DNA of 64,000 bases from CAYUPI01 sp964446585 (GTDB lineage Bacteria; Verrucomicrobiota; Verrucomicrobiia; Limisphaerales; UBA8199). Every line of letters begins with the position of its first letter. The first letter of the stretch is position 1. Under the pieces are notes generated by a model that worked only from the letters and a program-made list of their open reading frames with translations, ran no database searches and was not told the origin of the DNA. Positions 17,982-28,015 of this stretch are shown here, piece by piece. Location: NCBI GenBank assembly GCA_964446585.1, contig CAYUPI010000002.1, positions 124,001 to 188,000 of the forward strand, written 5' to 3'. The translations under genes were made by a program, and so were the position numbers.

Positions 17982-18653
17982 CTAACCATTCGACCCGTGT
18001 AAGGTCGGAGCGCTCAGAACTTCCATTGCGCGGAAACTCGCAGCATTGCGATTTTCGACACCGAGTTTTTGGAAAACGCTGCCCAGGTGTTGCTTAACGG
18101 TCTTCTCGCTCATACCGAGTATCGTTGCGATATCTCCATTGCTCTTACCTTGGGCAACCCATAGTAGGACCTCCGCTTCCCGAGCAGTCAGGGCCAAAGC
18201 GCGCTGGAGCGGGAGAGGCGAACTGAAATCGGGGTGGAACCCACCTGCCTCGCTGGCGGCTCGTTCCACTTTTTCGGCAACGGCCTGCGCCCGGGCGAGG
18301 CGGGCTTGAACCGCTGCGAGCAGATCTTCGCGAATTACCGGCTTGGTTAGATAATCGTCTGCTCCGAAATTCATGCCGATCCGGAGATCCGCCTTATCAC
18401 CTTTGGCTGTAAGAAAGATAAAGGGCAATGTTGCGAACTCCGGGTCCGCCCGCAATTCCTGCACGACGCCATAACCATCCAACTCAGGCATCATGACATC
18501 ACAGAGGACCAGGTCAGGCCGTTCCTTGCGCGCGGCTTCAACTCCGAGCGTGCCGTTCGCCGCAGTCAGTACTTGAAAACCTTCCATCTCCAGCAGCAGC
18601 GCTATGTTGCGGCGCATAGGGGCTTGATCTTCGATTACGAGAATTTTTTTCAT
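17982..18653 (-). CDS. Response regulator, REC + LuxR-type HTH
   Basis: The product is about 223 residues. The receiver domain begins MKKILVIEDQ, with the phospho-acceptor Asp52 in LVLCDVMMPELDG and the conserved Lys in DDYLTKPV. A linker leads to a NarL/LuxR-type helix-turn-helix (LTAREAEVLLWVAQGKSNGD, then MSEKTVKQHLGSVFQKLGV). It binds DNA when phosphorylated. The ATG at 18653 gives the normal receiver start; the reading frame extends upstream to 18698. The likely partner is the orphan-looking sensor kinase at 19390-21747 on the same strand, with a globin gene on the opposite strand between them. Confidence 0.92.
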   Translation of the reverse strand: MKKILVIEDQAPMRRNIALLLEMEGFQVLTAANGTLGVEAARKERPDLVLCDVMMPELDGYGVVQELRADPEFATLPFIFLTAKGDKADLRIGMNFGADDYLTKPVIREDLLAAVQARLARAQAVAEKVERAASEAGGFHPDFSSPLPLQRALALTAREAEVLLWVAQGKSNGDIATILGMSEKTVKQHLGSVFQKLGVENRNAASFRAMEVLSAPTLHGSNG

Positions 18654-18916
18654 GAGATAAGCTCCGTTCGCAGTATGGTATGGCGGGGAGCAATTCAAGC
18701 TCCGAAATCCGAGCGCCTAAGTCCCAAGGAAATCCGAATAGCTAAATGAGAAATCGACAAATTATTAAGGTTCTTTTTCGGAACTCGGATTTCTTTCTGA
18801 TTTCGGCCTTCGGCATCGGATTTTTTGCCACGACCCAGCGTACTTATTCTTCGTAAAAGCGCCATCCGACTAAAGTCGGAAGGCAAGCCGGTTGTGTTCA
18901 TGGTATGCAATAGCGG
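18654..18916. repeat. Repeat-rich spacer, family iv, with a 15-nt palindromic motif
   Basis: The spacer contains repeated CCGAAATCCGA and GGAAATCCGAAT words on the left (about 18700-18750) and their inverted forms CGGATTTCTTTCTGATTTCGG (18787-18807, part) on the right, an imperfect inverted repeat. ATCCGACTAAAGTCG at 18864-18878 is an exact reverse complement of 21754-21768 upstream of the kinase gene. It lies about 40-50 bp before the globin start. Confidence 0.6.
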
Positions 18917-19336
18917 ATGACTGAAGAGGAAATTCATCTTCTGCGCAAGTCCTTCGCTGCGATTGAATCTCAAGCCGAGGTGGCTGCGCTACTGTTTTAC
19001 CGCAGACTGTTTGGGTTGGACCCTTCACTCAGACCGCTGTTCAAAGGGGACATTGAGGAACAATCGCGCAAACTGATGGATATGCTCGGTCTGGCGCTGA
19101 GTCTTTCGGCAAACACGACTGCACTGGAATCAGAGTTGAGGGAACTGGGCGCGCGGCATCGGACATATGGGGTGCGCGATGAATATTATGAGACAGTTGG
19201 ACAAGCAATGATTGGGATGTTGGCCGATGTACTCGGCGCGCAATTTAATCCGCGGGTGCGCGATGCCTGGATGAGTTTTTACAGATTTATGGCTGAAGCA
19301 ATGAAGAGTGGTGCAGCAGTTTCGCAGTTTTCCTGA
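18917..19336 (+). CDS. Single-domain bacterial globin
   Basis: This 139-residue haem protein is of the flavohaemoglobin/Vitreoscilla globin type without a reductase domain. The N-terminal part has FYRRLFGLDPSLRPLFKGDI, and the proximal haem-ligand histidine (F8) is His81 in LGARHRTYGV. The C-terminal helices G and H follow (VRDAWMSFYRFMAEAMK). It likely binds O2 or NO. It is sandwiched, on the opposite strand, between a response regulator and a sensor kinase, which suggests gas or redox signalling; this is inferred from position only. Confidence 0.9.
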   Translation: MTEEEIHLLRKSFAAIESQAEVAALLFYRRLFGLDPSLRPLFKGDIEEQSRKLMDMLGLALSLSANTTALESELRELGARHRTYGVRDEYYETVGQAMIGMLADVLGAQFNPRVRDAWMSFYRFMAEAMKSGAAVSQFS

Positions 19337-19389
19337 AATCAGGAGCAATCTGTTCGCTTCGAGGGACCCCTCCCAGGCCGTTACGATCT

Positions 19390-21747
19390 TTATAAAGGTA
19401 GTCGCACTGTAAAGGTAGTCCCCGCGCCTTCGCGCGATTCAAACGTAATCTTCCCATCAAGCAGTTCCACGCAGCGTTTGACGATCAGCAGGCCGAGACC
19501 TGTGCCTTGGGTTTGACCGACATTCGAGGCGCGATGGAATGGCTCGAAGAGGTGCGGGCGGTCTGCTTCCGGAATTCCGATGCCGTAATCGTGAACAATA
19601 AATACCAGGTCATGGCCGTTGCGTTCCACGATGAACTGAACAGGTCGGGCCTCGGGTGAATATTTCACTGCGTTTGAGAGCAGGTTTGAAAAGATGTGCC
19701 GCAACAGGCTTTCATCGCTTTCAACTGCCTCGAGCGACGGCTTTACGATCAGTTGGATCGGGCATTTTCGATGAGTAGCTGAAAGGGTCTCATCCACCAG
19801 CTTGGCGGCGATGGCTGCAACATTAATAGGTGCTCGACGAGCGGCCACCTTTCCTGCCTCGACTCTGCCGAGCAAAAGCACCTGTTCCATCAAACCGGAC
19901 ATGCGCAAGGTCGAGGAATAAATATCGTCGAGCAATTCCTTCAATTTTTGTTGGGGCAAGCGATCTAGATAATTGCGCAGGAGCTCAACAGCGCTCATCG
20001 TGATGCCAAGCGGCGTGCGGAACTCGTGCGATACCAGTGACACAAACCGGCTTTTCAGCTCGCTCAACTCACGTTCAGCGGCCAGTGCCCGTCTCAAGTC
20101 GGCCTGGGCTTTCTCGCGCTCCTCGACTTCGTGCAGCAGATTTCGATTTGCCGCCGCCAACTGACTTGTTCGCTGGCTCACTTGCCGGCGCAGTAGTAAA
20201 ACCCAGAGCCCACCGGCAACGGCGAAGGCCGAGCCGAGGCCCAAAATGCGGCTCATTCCAGGCTGGCTCCAAAGTGGCACTTGCCCTAGGTAGCGCACAT
20301 CCTCAGGACTGCGCAGGAGCACTTTGAAATTGCGGCGCAAGTCCCCCGGGCCAGGTTGAACCTGGCAAATCCCGCTGACCTCGACTCGGCTGTTCAGTCG
20401 CAGGTTCGGCAAGGCGTTTGTTGAATTCCTCAGAAAGGAAGCCTCAAAGACAGTGTCGCCGAACCCAAGCACGAGAGTTTCTTCAGGGCCGATCCCTGCC
20501 TGGCGGCGCTGCTGTGTCAGCAGCCGTCCCACAACACGAACCAAGTCGGCATCGTGCTGCCCACTGATCAGATTACGCCGGGAAGCGACGATTGCGGCCG
20601 GAGGCGGTTCGTTGCCCGTTCGGCGGTACTCGGCATCGACCAGCAGCGGAGCGAACCGGCTTTCGGCCGGCGCGCCTACAAGCTGAACTTGGTCGCCCGG
20701 CGCCAGCGGCTCAGCCGGAGGACGCGGCACAAATTCTGTTTTGGGCATACCACGCGTAATCGGCGCAGATAAGCGAGCCTGCAAAGGCCCAAATTCCGTG
20801 CGCAGGAAAAAGCGGTCGTCTGGAAACACAGCGAGCACTGTCCCGGTCAGCTTCAGTCGGTCATCCGAAGGCTGATGAAGCTGGACTGCATTCGCGGCTG
20901 GAACGGCTCCTTCAGCAAAGACATTCGTCGTGCCTGGTCTCAGGAACTGGATCTGATTAGTGTGCATCATCGTGACGTGGAAATCAATCGGTTCGCTTCG
21001 ATCGTTCACGTCTATCCAGCAGATCGCATCCATGACCACGCGCGCCTCCAGCCAATGCAGCGGCAGGCCGTGAGGGTTAAAGCGTTCGTAACCAAATACG
21101 AAGGCGCTAAAACGCCGGTTTTCCGCAGCGATGGACAAGGCCAGGTTCGGCACGTCGCGATTCATATCTCGAACCACACCTTCGATGCGAACCCATTGCC
21201 AGCAGCCCTCGCCTGCTTTCATTCGCGCCACCGGCAAGTAGGCTGCTGGCGGCAACGGTCCCTCGCCCAGGACCCGCACTTCGGCGCGGTCTACCATGGG
21301 GGCTCGAAGTCCAGCTTCGGTCCATCCGGCGATTTCAACTATTTTCCCCGCCGCAAGCCCTGCGGGCGGATTGGTGGTAACCGCAAGGATGCAAGCTGAA
21401 CCGTCATGGACAAAAACATACTCGGCTTCGCGGCTGACTTGCACGAGTGTGCCTCGCAGCAGAACGGGCTGGCTGACGGTGCGGGCGCGATAGATGCCGA
21501 GGCTGAGCACCTGCTGCACGTTCGTCAACGTAGCAGCGCGTGGTTCACCCGGCGCGGCTTCAGCCGCCGCAGTCTGGGCAGCAGCATTCGTTGGACCAAA
21601 GACGGAGTTGACAGTCAGCAAACCGGCGGCCAGCCAGAGGGCGGAGCACGCTCCTTTTTCGCCGCGCGCGAGATGTCTTTCGGCTGTAATCACGGCCTTA
21701 TTCTTACTCCACACCGCCGCACTGATGCACTGAATTTCAGCTCCCAC
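19390..21747 (-). CDS. Membrane sensor histidine kinase
   Basis: This protein is up to 785 residues. After a signal-like segment (ACSALWLAAGLLTVNSVFG) comes a periplasmic region of about 430 residues with repeated beta-rich, OB-fold-like stretches (for example VLLRGTLVQV and VEIAGWTE). One transmembrane helix (about 498-517, LGLGSAFAVAGGLWVLLLRR) leads to a coiled coil. HisKA follows with the phosphorylated His in SHEFRTPLG (about 572), then HATPase_c with N, G1 (DYGIGIP) and G2 (GTGLGL) boxes. There is no receiver domain, so it needs a partner; the regulator at 17982 is the nearest candidate. The start is uncertain: GTG 21747, or GTG 21693 for a better signal peptide. Confidence 0.9.
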   Translation of the reverse strand: MGAEIQCISAAVWSKNKAVITAERHLARGEKGACSALWLAAGLLTVNSVFGPTNAAAQTAAAEAAPGEPRAATLTNVQQVLSLGIYRARTVSQPVLLRGTLVQVSREAEYVFVHDGSACILAVTTNPPAGLAAGKIVEIAGWTEAGLRAPMVDRAEVRVLGEGPLPPAAYLPVARMKAGEGCWQWVRIEGVVRDMNRDVPNLALSIAAENRRFSAFVFGYERFNPHGLPLHWLEARVVMDAICWIDVNDRSEPIDFHVTMMHTNQIQFLRPGTTNVFAEGAVPAANAVQLHQPSDDRLKLTGTVLAVFPDDRFFLRTEFGPLQARLSAPITRGMPKTEFVPRPPAEPLAPGDQVQLVGAPAESRFAPLLVDAEYRRTGNEPPPAAIVASRRNLISGQHDADLVRVVGRLLTQQRRQAGIGPEETLVLGFGDTVFEASFLRNSTNALPNLRLNSRVEVSGICQVQPGPGDLRRNFKVLLRSPEDVRYLGQVPLWSQPGMSRILGLGSAFAVAGGLWVLLLRRQVSQRTSQLAAANRNLLHEVEEREKAQADLRRALAAERELSELKSRFVSLVSHEFRTPLGITMSAVELLRNYLDRLPQQKLKELLDDIYSSTLRMSGLMEQVLLLGRVEAGKVAARRAPINVAAIAAKLVDETLSATHRKCPIQLIVKPSLEAVESDESLLRHIFSNLLSNAVKYSPEARPVQFIVERNGHDLVFIVHDYGIGIPEADRPHLFEPFHRASNVGQTQGTGLGLLIVKRCVELLDGKITFESREGAGTTFTVRLPL

Positions 21748-21753
21748 GGCCTA

Positions 21754-21768
21754 CGACTTTAGTCGGAT
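21754..21768. repeat. 15-nt palindromic motif upstream of the kinase gene
   Basis: CGACTTTAGTCGGAT is the exact inverted counterpart of 18864-18878 upstream of the globin gene and contains the dyad CGACT-TT-AGTCG. It could be an operator shared by the globin and kinase promoters, or a dispersed repeat. Confidence 0.45.
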
Positions 21769-21868
21769 TTGCGGGCCAAAGGACGGAACCGCGCGTCCTG
21801 CCGTGGTCCGATTGTTGACTCTGCGTTTCCGTGGTCCAATTACGCGCATGACGCAAAACAAATCGAAT

Positions 21869-24800
21869 ATGAAAAGCAAAACCATCACCTCAGTGTTAGG
21901 TTTCCTGGCCCTATTTGCCGGAGCACAAATTCTCCGTGCCGGAACCCATACCTGGAGCGGCGCGCAGGACGGCTATTGGAGCAATCCCGGCAACTGGTCC
22001 AGCGGCGGCCCTCCCTCAGCCTTCGAATTGGCCCCGCGTGTTGTCCAATTTCCCTCGTCTGGCGTTGGCCACGCCGTCATGACCAACGACATCCCGGATC
22101 TGTGGCTGGAAGTGCTCTATTTTTTCGGTTCCAATTACAAGCTGCAAGGCGAGGAAATCATCCTCACAGGCGCGCAGCCTCCGTTTCCCTACGCCTACAA
22201 TGTCTCTTGCAGCGGCACAAACGTCGTCGTCTGGTCCGAATTCGAATTATGGAACAATGTCGTCATCGCGGTCAGCACAAACAAGGACCTCGCTCTCAAC
22301 GGCAGCCTTCACGGTGCAGGCGGATTCACCAAGGTTAGCCCGGGAAAGTTGATGCTTGAGGGTCTTCGTTACGGCCCAAATACCTACGCCGGCGTCACGA
22401 CCGTGCTCGATGGAACTCTTGAACTGTTGGCGGGGCAACTCGGCTTCTTTGGCAATGGACCCACGGTGGCGGTTCCCGGAGCGCTGGTCATTGGCGATAC
22501 CAACATGGCTCACTCACCCGTCGTCAGTCCCCTGTATGACGGCCAATTCGGCGGCGCGCCTCTGGTAATCAACCCGAATGGCACCCTGGATCTCTGGGCG
22601 CACATGGAAGTGGCCAGCCTCACGATGACAGGCGGCGCCATCGATTTGTCTGATTACTGGTACGTGGATTGGGGATTTGAGGGCGAGGTCCCTGCCGCGC
22701 TCGCGGTTCATTCCAATTTCGCGTCCAAACCAACTCCTTTGAGCACCGCGACCGTTTCGGCCAGCTACCCGGGCGCCGGACTCGTGCTCGCCCCAACCAA
22801 TGGACCGCAGGCTGTGCTCGATTGCCAGGGCGACCTAATCATCGGCGCCAGTATTTTGCAAGTGGCGCAGTTGGTCAAGAGCGGCCCGGCCAATCTCTAT
22901 CTTAATGGCACCAACCAATATGCGGGCGATACCATCATTGCGACGGGAAGCGTGTTCGCCGGCGGCGAAACCCCATTTGGCCCGAACGCGTCCGCCAGCG
23001 TGACGATCTCCAACGGCGCGCAGCTCATTGCCAACAGCGCGTTCACTGCCCCGAACAATTTTCATCTGAACGGCTTTGGCGCTAACCGCAGCGGTGCATT
23101 GATCGTTGACCATGATGGCGCGACCTTCAACGGCGCTCTGCATCTGGATAGCGACACGGCCGTGGTCGTCTCAAATCCCGCCCATACGGGCATCGCCACG
23201 TTCCTGGATGGAGCCGGAACCCTGCGTAAGCGGGGTGCGGGAAGCCTGCAATTCGCCGGGTCCGCCGCGAACCAAATGGCCGGCGCGATGATTGTCGAGG
23301 CGGGGACTCTACAACTGAACAAAACGGCCGGCATGGATGCCGTCACGAGCACCTTGGTCATTGGCCAGGGACCGGGCGCAGGCGCTGCGGACGTGCGTTT
23401 TCTCAATGATTACCAGCTTCCAGCCACACTGCCGATTACGCTTAACACTTCGGGCACGCTCAATCTTAACGACTTCTATCAAAACGGCGGCGCGCTGACG
23501 TTGCAGGGCGGCAACATCCAAACGTTTAATGGCGTCCTCTCGCTAACGAGCGATGTCCTCGCAACTAACGCGCCTGGCAGCACTATCTCCGGCAACTTGT
23601 GGCTCGGTTTCAACAAACGCATGTTCCACATCGCTCCGGGCTACAGTCTGAACATTTTCGCCCAAATCTCCGATAACGCGCCGACCGCCGGCTTCGATCT
23701 GGACGGCGGCGGCACCCTCACGCTCTCCGGCTCAAACCAATTCTCCGGGCCGATCACCGCCTACGCCGGCGTCCTCTATGCGCGCAACGACCACGCCCTC
23801 GGACAGCCTTCCGGCTCAACCACAATCGCCAGCGGCGCGCGGTTGGCCATTGATGGACGCAATCTCGGCTCAGAACCCATAATTCTCAACGGCGACGGCG
23901 GTAATGGCTATGGTGCGCTCAGTTGCGCCAAGACCAACACTATTTCCGGCCTGGTTACGCTTGCTTCCGACGCGACTCTTAATGTGGTCAACCCGAACGA
24001 TCGACTCATCTTTTCCGGCGCGGTGAACGGTCCTAAAGGGCTCACAAAGATCGGTCCCGGCACACTCATCTTGACCGGCAACCCGCCCAATACGTATGGC
24101 GGAATCACCACCCTCAGTGAAGGCACACTTGAACTGAGCAAGGGGAACATCGCCGTCCCGGGCACACTTATTATTGGTGATAACGTCAGTGCCCAGGGAT
24201 CGCATGTCGTGCGTATTCTGGTCGGGGGTCAACTTGCCCCCTCCGCGCCGGTAACAATCAATTCCTCGGGCGTGCTCGATCTGAGCAGCGCACTTTTCGC
24301 GCCGCAAACTATCGGCTCACTGGCTGGTGGCGGTCCCGTCAAACTCGGAGTCAGCCCACTCACTGTAGGCGGCGACAACACAGATAAACAGTATGATGGC
24401 CTGATTAGCGGCACTGGCAACTTTATCAAGCAAGGCGCTGGCAAACTGATCCTCGGCGGCGGCAGCATGCAATTTTTTGGCAGCACAGTCGTAAACGGCG
24501 GGGCATTGAGCGTGATAAACTGGATTCCTTCCAGCCCGGTCAGCGTGAATGCCGGTGGCAGGCTCATGGGCAGCGGGCTAGTTGGAAATGTCACGAGTCT
24601 TAGCGGCACCATTAGCCCCGGCTGCTGCCCGACCTTCTTGAAATTGAATTCGAAAAATCTTTCGCTGGATCCAGCTTCTACTTTCCCTGTCGCACTTGGT
24701 GGAACAACCCCCGGCCTGCACTATTCGCAGCTGGCGGTCAATGGCACAGTGGACCTGGGCGGCGCGAGCTTGATTGTGACTCTTGGATTCAACAGCTCTG

Positions 24801-25195
24801 TGAGCAATAAATTCACAATCATCGACAACGACGGTAATGATGCGGTCGCCGGCACGTTCAAGAACCTTCCGGAAGGAGCTGCGCTGGTGATCGGCGGCGC
24901 GCAATTCCAGATCACCTACCAAGGCGGAGACGGCAATGATGTGGTTCTCACTCAAATCACGGCTATTACTCCTCCGCACATCGGTACCATTCAGAAACTG
25001 CCGAATGGAAGTATGCAGATCGATGCCACCGGCCTGCCGAATGCCACCTACAACATCGAGGCTACGGACAACCTCACGCCTCCCCAGTGGACGAGCATCG
25101 GCACTTCTATTTCTGACGCACAGGGAAATCTCCAGCTCATCGATGCCGACGCGCCGAGCCACTCGATGCGCTTTTATCGGCTCACCAGCCTCTGA
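21869..25195 (+). CDS. Autotransporter-associated beta-strand repeat protein
   Basis: The product is about 1,108 residues. The signal peptide MKSKTITSVLGFLALFAGAQ precedes HTWSGAQDGYWSNPGNWSSG, the usual start of these proteins. Many PATR-type repeats follow (for example GGFTKVSPGKLMLEG, GLTKIGPGTLILTGN, NFIKQGAGKLILGGG and NGGALSV), predicting a long right-handed beta-helix. There is no autotransporter barrel. The end has the TYNIEATDNLTPPQWTSIG module and a final SMRFYRLTSL, a common C-terminal pattern in Verrucomicrobiota secreted proteins. It is probably surface-exposed or secreted and large; function unknown. The frame is open from 21803, but the ATG at 21869 begins the signal. Confidence 0.85.
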   Translation: MKSKTITSVLGFLALFAGAQILRAGTHTWSGAQDGYWSNPGNWSSGGPPSAFELAPRVVQFPSSGVGHAVMTNDIPDLWLEVLYFFGSNYKLQGEEIILTGAQPPFPYAYNVSCSGTNVVVWSEFELWNNVVIAVSTNKDLALNGSLHGAGGFTKVSPGKLMLEGLRYGPNTYAGVTTVLDGTLELLAGQLGFFGNGPTVAVPGALVIGDTNMAHSPVVSPLYDGQFGGAPLVINPNGTLDLWAHMEVASLTMTGGAIDLSDYWYVDWGFEGEVPAALAVHSNFASKPTPLSTATVSASYPGAGLVLAPTNGPQAVLDCQGDLIIGASILQVAQLVKSGPANLYLNGTNQYAGDTIIATGSVFAGGETPFGPNASASVTISNGAQLIANSAFTAPNNFHLNGFGANRSGALIVDHDGATFNGALHLDSDTAVVVSNPAHTGIATFLDGAGTLRKRGAGSLQFAGSAANQMAGAMIVEAGTLQLNKTAGMDAVTSTLVIGQGPGAGAADVRFLNDYQLPATLPITLNTSGTLNLNDFYQNGGALTLQGGNIQTFNGVLSLTSDVLATNAPGSTISGNLWLGFNKRMFHIAPGYSLNIFAQISDNAPTAGFDLDGGGTLTLSGSNQFSGPITAYAGVLYARNDHALGQPSGSTTIASGARLAIDGRNLGSEPIILNGDGGNGYGALSCAKTNTISGLVTLASDATLNVVNPNDRLIFSGAVNGPKGLTKIGPGTLILTGNPPNTYGGITTLSEGTLELSKGNIAVPGTLIIGDNVSAQGSHVVRILVGGQLAPSAPVTINSSGVLDLSSALFAPQTIGSLAGGGPVKLGVSPLTVGGDNTDKQYDGLISGTGNFIKQGAGKLILGGGSMQFFGSTVVNGGALSVINWIPSSPVSVNAGGRLMGSGLVGNVTSLSGTISPGCCPTFLKLNSKNLSLDPASTFPVALGGTTPGLHYSQLAVNGTVDLGGASLIVTLGFNSSVSNKFTIIDNDGNDAVAGTFKNLPEGAALVIGGAQFQITYQGGDGNDVVLTQITAITPPHIGTIQKLPNGSMQIDATGLPNATYNIEATDNLTPPQWTSIGTSISDAQGNLQLIDADAPSHSMRFYRLTSL

Positions 25196-25243
25196 TCCGC
25201 AGAGACCATTTTTAGGTGCCGGGCCGGGTTCACAATGGTTTCG

Positions 25244-27958
25244 CTAGCGAACGTTCCAGCCGAGCACCCGAATGGTGGGTTCCTTTCCCTCCAGCTCGAG
25301 TTTGGGAACGACGGCTTTGAGCGTCCGTATTTCGCCGGGTATCAGACTGATATAGTTGTCTTGCCAGTAAGTGGGACCGGCTTCGCGACCCCCCTGCCCT
25401 TTCGTCACCGCCAGTTCGGCGAGAAAGGCCAGGTTCGGCCCGGGGTTCTTTAGCGTGACCGAGATCCATTCTTCTTCGCCACGCGTTTCGTGCGAGGACT
25501 TGGTCTGCAGCGTCACCGGCGGCAACGAGTTTAGCAGCGTGAAATCGGCTGAGGACTTCGGATGGGCGATAAATCCACCACCCTCGCGTCCCCCAGTCCC
25601 TGGGACGTCGGGCGTCGTGGACAGCCAATAGAAATTTTGCGAGCGCAAGGCGCCGGTCTGGTCGCGAAGTTCCAGCTCGAGGAAGAACGTTTTGCTGAGT
25701 CCATCCGGCCATTCGAGTTTGAACGCCAGTGTCTTACCGTCGGGACCGACATCGACACGGGCCTTCTTCGTCAGCTTTTGGGTCAAGTCAAAGTTGTAAA
25801 TCGAGGCAGACGCTTCCAATCCGCTGAACGGCTCATAGAAGCTATTGACAACATAGATCCCATCGTCGTCGTAGGCATACTGCACGTGCAACGGTTCACA
25901 GGCCTTCTTGGCGCCGAAATAGGCTCCGGTGGGGCGGAGATACCAGTCGATATAAGCCCAGGTCGTGGCGGCGGGCCAGGCGGCGTCATATTTCCACGTG
26001 GTGATGCCGGTAGCGGAATACTTGTTGCGGCCATAGGCTTCGAACATGCCACGGGCGCTGTTGTAGTTCATCGCATACGCCTTATTGCAGAAATCATCCA
26101 GATTGGTTGGCGAACCATAGCCACGCGCCATCGCTCGCTTGACCTCGGTGAAGTATTCGGCGCCCTGGGTGACTGTGTGGAACGACCACGCCGCGGATTG
26201 CAAGGGCGGCCAGAGCTGATCCTCTGGCATCATCTCGCGCAGGCTGTCGCGAACGACCATGATGCCGCCGATGCCACCCGATTGAGCGAATCCCCACGCG
26301 CCGTCATTCTTGCGCAGGTAATAGTGCGATGGGCATGCATAGGTCCACAGTTCGAGAGTTCCGGTTCGCGTGCCGCCGGTCTCTTTCCGATCAGCGACGG
26401 CGAACGCTCCCGAGTGCGGCTGATAAGTGCGGTGAAGCCGAAACCGCTCGATCATGTCGAGATAAGCCTTGTTCAGGGAGGGCGTTGGATGGGTCTCATC
26501 ATGACCGAGAAAATGCGCGAGGCTGGGATGGTTGCGGATGCGCAGCATCATGTCCTCGATGCACGAGATCGCCAGCGCCTCGTCGGGAATGTTGCGACCA
26601 AAGATCTGTTGCGTGACCATAACGCCAAGTTCGTCGCACCGATTGTAGAAATCCTCCGTCTCTCGAATTGAGAACCCTTCGGATCGCAGCATGTTCAGGT
26701 TCGCATCGCGTGCATACCGGACGAGAGCGGTGTACCGGCGGTCCGTCAGGTTCAGCACCATGTCGCTCGTCATCCAGGCGCCGCCGCGGATCAGGATGTC
26801 GTGGCCGTTGACGCGGTATTTGCGCCATTCCTCGTCATTGATGACGGTATCGAGCTGGCGGATACCGAAACGAACGCGCTGCATGTCCGAGAGGTGTTTG
26901 TTTACCACGAAGCGCAGCTCCAGGCTGTAGAGTTCCTGCTTGCCCAGCGGATTGGGCCACCAAACGCGAGGGTGGCGAACATTCAATTTTGGAAAAGTTT
27001 CCGGCCTGAAAAACACTTCCCGAGCTTCGCCGGGTTTAAGCGCGACTTCCTGGGAGAACTCGGTGGACTCAATTCTGCCGATCAGCTCGCCGCTGACGGC
27101 TCGGCTGGTGCGGTTGGTGACGAACGTTGAAACCGTCAGCGCCGCCTGATCTAAAGCTGGGACCTCCAAGTGAGTTTCCACATAAGCATCGCGCAGCGTC
27201 ACGGGACCGTGCACACGGAGGAAGACATCCGCCCACACGCCCATGTTTCGATCCGGCGGCTGCGGATTGTGATCATCCCACCCGGTGACCGCCTCAATTT
27301 GCTTCGTCCGGGTCGCCAGGTTGGTCAGCAGCCCGGAAGGGATGACCTGAACAGCCAGCACATTTTTCTCGCCATACTGGAGCTTGTCGCCGACCTCGAA
27401 CTCGAACCGGCGGAACATACCTCTCATCGTTTCGCTGTCCGCGATTTGGGTGCCATTTAACCAGACATTGGCCTTATAGCTGATGCCGTCGAAATGGAGC
27501 GTCACGTTACGTCCCCTGGTTTCGGGCGGAACAGAGAACTCGACCCGATACCACCAGGGATCTCGGAACGGGCTGCCTTCTTTCATGATTAGCCAATTTC
27601 CGTCCAGGTAGCCCGGAATGGATTTCAAATTCAAACCATAGTAGGGATCGGGATACACCTTATGGTCCACGAGTGCCGCCAGCACTGTCTTCGGAACTGT
27701 CGTCGAATACCAACCGTTAGGCCGAAATACCGTCGAGGAAATCTTCTCGCCAGAGGACGACTCCTTGGCCGACGACTGGACGGCCCAACCATCATGCAGC
27801 GGAATCTGGCGAACCAGCTCGGGAGATTCGCCTTGCCCTGGAGAGGCTTGTCCATGGGACGGCCCCGAAAAGACCAGCAGACAGACTGTGAGAACCAGCG
27901 GGTCCAAGAGCGTGGAAGCCCGCGACTGCCTTGTCGTGGCGCTCAGTCGGACACTCAT
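25244..27958 (-). CDS. Secreted GH2 glycosidase, exo-beta-glucosaminidase-like
   Basis: The product is about 904 residues. A signal peptide (LLDPLVLTVCLLVFSGPSHG) is followed by a GH2 sugar-binding jelly roll (WWYRVEFSVPPETRGRNVTL, DGISYKANVWLNG), an Ig-like domain (ARVWWPNPLG-type) and a TIM barrel (RGGAWMTSDMVLN, MLRSEGFSIRETEDFYN, HPSLAHFLGHDETHP). The layout resembles exo-beta-D-glucosaminidases (CsxA-like), whose acid lies at the position of GHDE here. Periplasmic or secreted hydrolysis of amino-sugar or mannose-type glycans is expected, with exact specificity unproven. The ATG at 27958 is chosen over 28015 because it directly precedes the signal. It is convergent with the beta-strand repeat gene 48 bp away. 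Confidence 0.82.
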   Translation of the reverse strand: MSVRLSATTRQSRASTLLDPLVLTVCLLVFSGPSHGQASPGQGESPELVRQIPLHDGWAVQSSAKESSSGEKISSTVFRPNGWYSTTVPKTVLAALVDHKVYPDPYYGLNLKSIPGYLDGNWLIMKEGSPFRDPWWYRVEFSVPPETRGRNVTLHFDGISYKANVWLNGTQIADSETMRGMFRRFEFEVGDKLQYGEKNVLAVQVIPSGLLTNLATRTKQIEAVTGWDDHNPQPPDRNMGVWADVFLRVHGPVTLRDAYVETHLEVPALDQAALTVSTFVTNRTSRAVSGELIGRIESTEFSQEVALKPGEAREVFFRPETFPKLNVRHPRVWWPNPLGKQELYSLELRFVVNKHLSDMQRVRFGIRQLDTVINDEEWRKYRVNGHDILIRGGAWMTSDMVLNLTDRRYTALVRYARDANLNMLRSEGFSIRETEDFYNRCDELGVMVTQQIFGRNIPDEALAISCIEDMMLRIRNHPSLAHFLGHDETHPTPSLNKAYLDMIERFRLHRTYQPHSGAFAVADRKETGGTRTGTLELWTYACPSHYYLRKNDGAWGFAQSGGIGGIMVVRDSLREMMPEDQLWPPLQSAAWSFHTVTQGAEYFTEVKRAMARGYGSPTNLDDFCNKAYAMNYNSARGMFEAYGRNKYSATGITTWKYDAAWPAATTWAYIDWYLRPTGAYFGAKKACEPLHVQYAYDDDGIYVVNSFYEPFSGLEASASIYNFDLTQKLTKKARVDVGPDGKTLAFKLEWPDGLSKTFFLELELRDQTGALRSQNFYWLSTTPDVPGTGGREGGGFIAHPKSSADFTLLNSLPPVTLQTKSSHETRGEEEWISVTLKNPGPNLAFLAELAVTKGQGGREAGPTYWQDNYISLIPGEIRTLKAVVPKLELEGKEPTIRVLGWNVR

Positions 27959-28015
27959 CGATTCACATCTTTCTTCTCCGGTATATTTTCTAAACCGTCC
28001 TCTGTACAGACACAT

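Noticed and set aside
25562..26671. A 369-codon forward frame opposite the GH2 gene
   Set aside because: It is the antisense shadow of a clearly conserved glycosidase; its translation has no recognisable domain.
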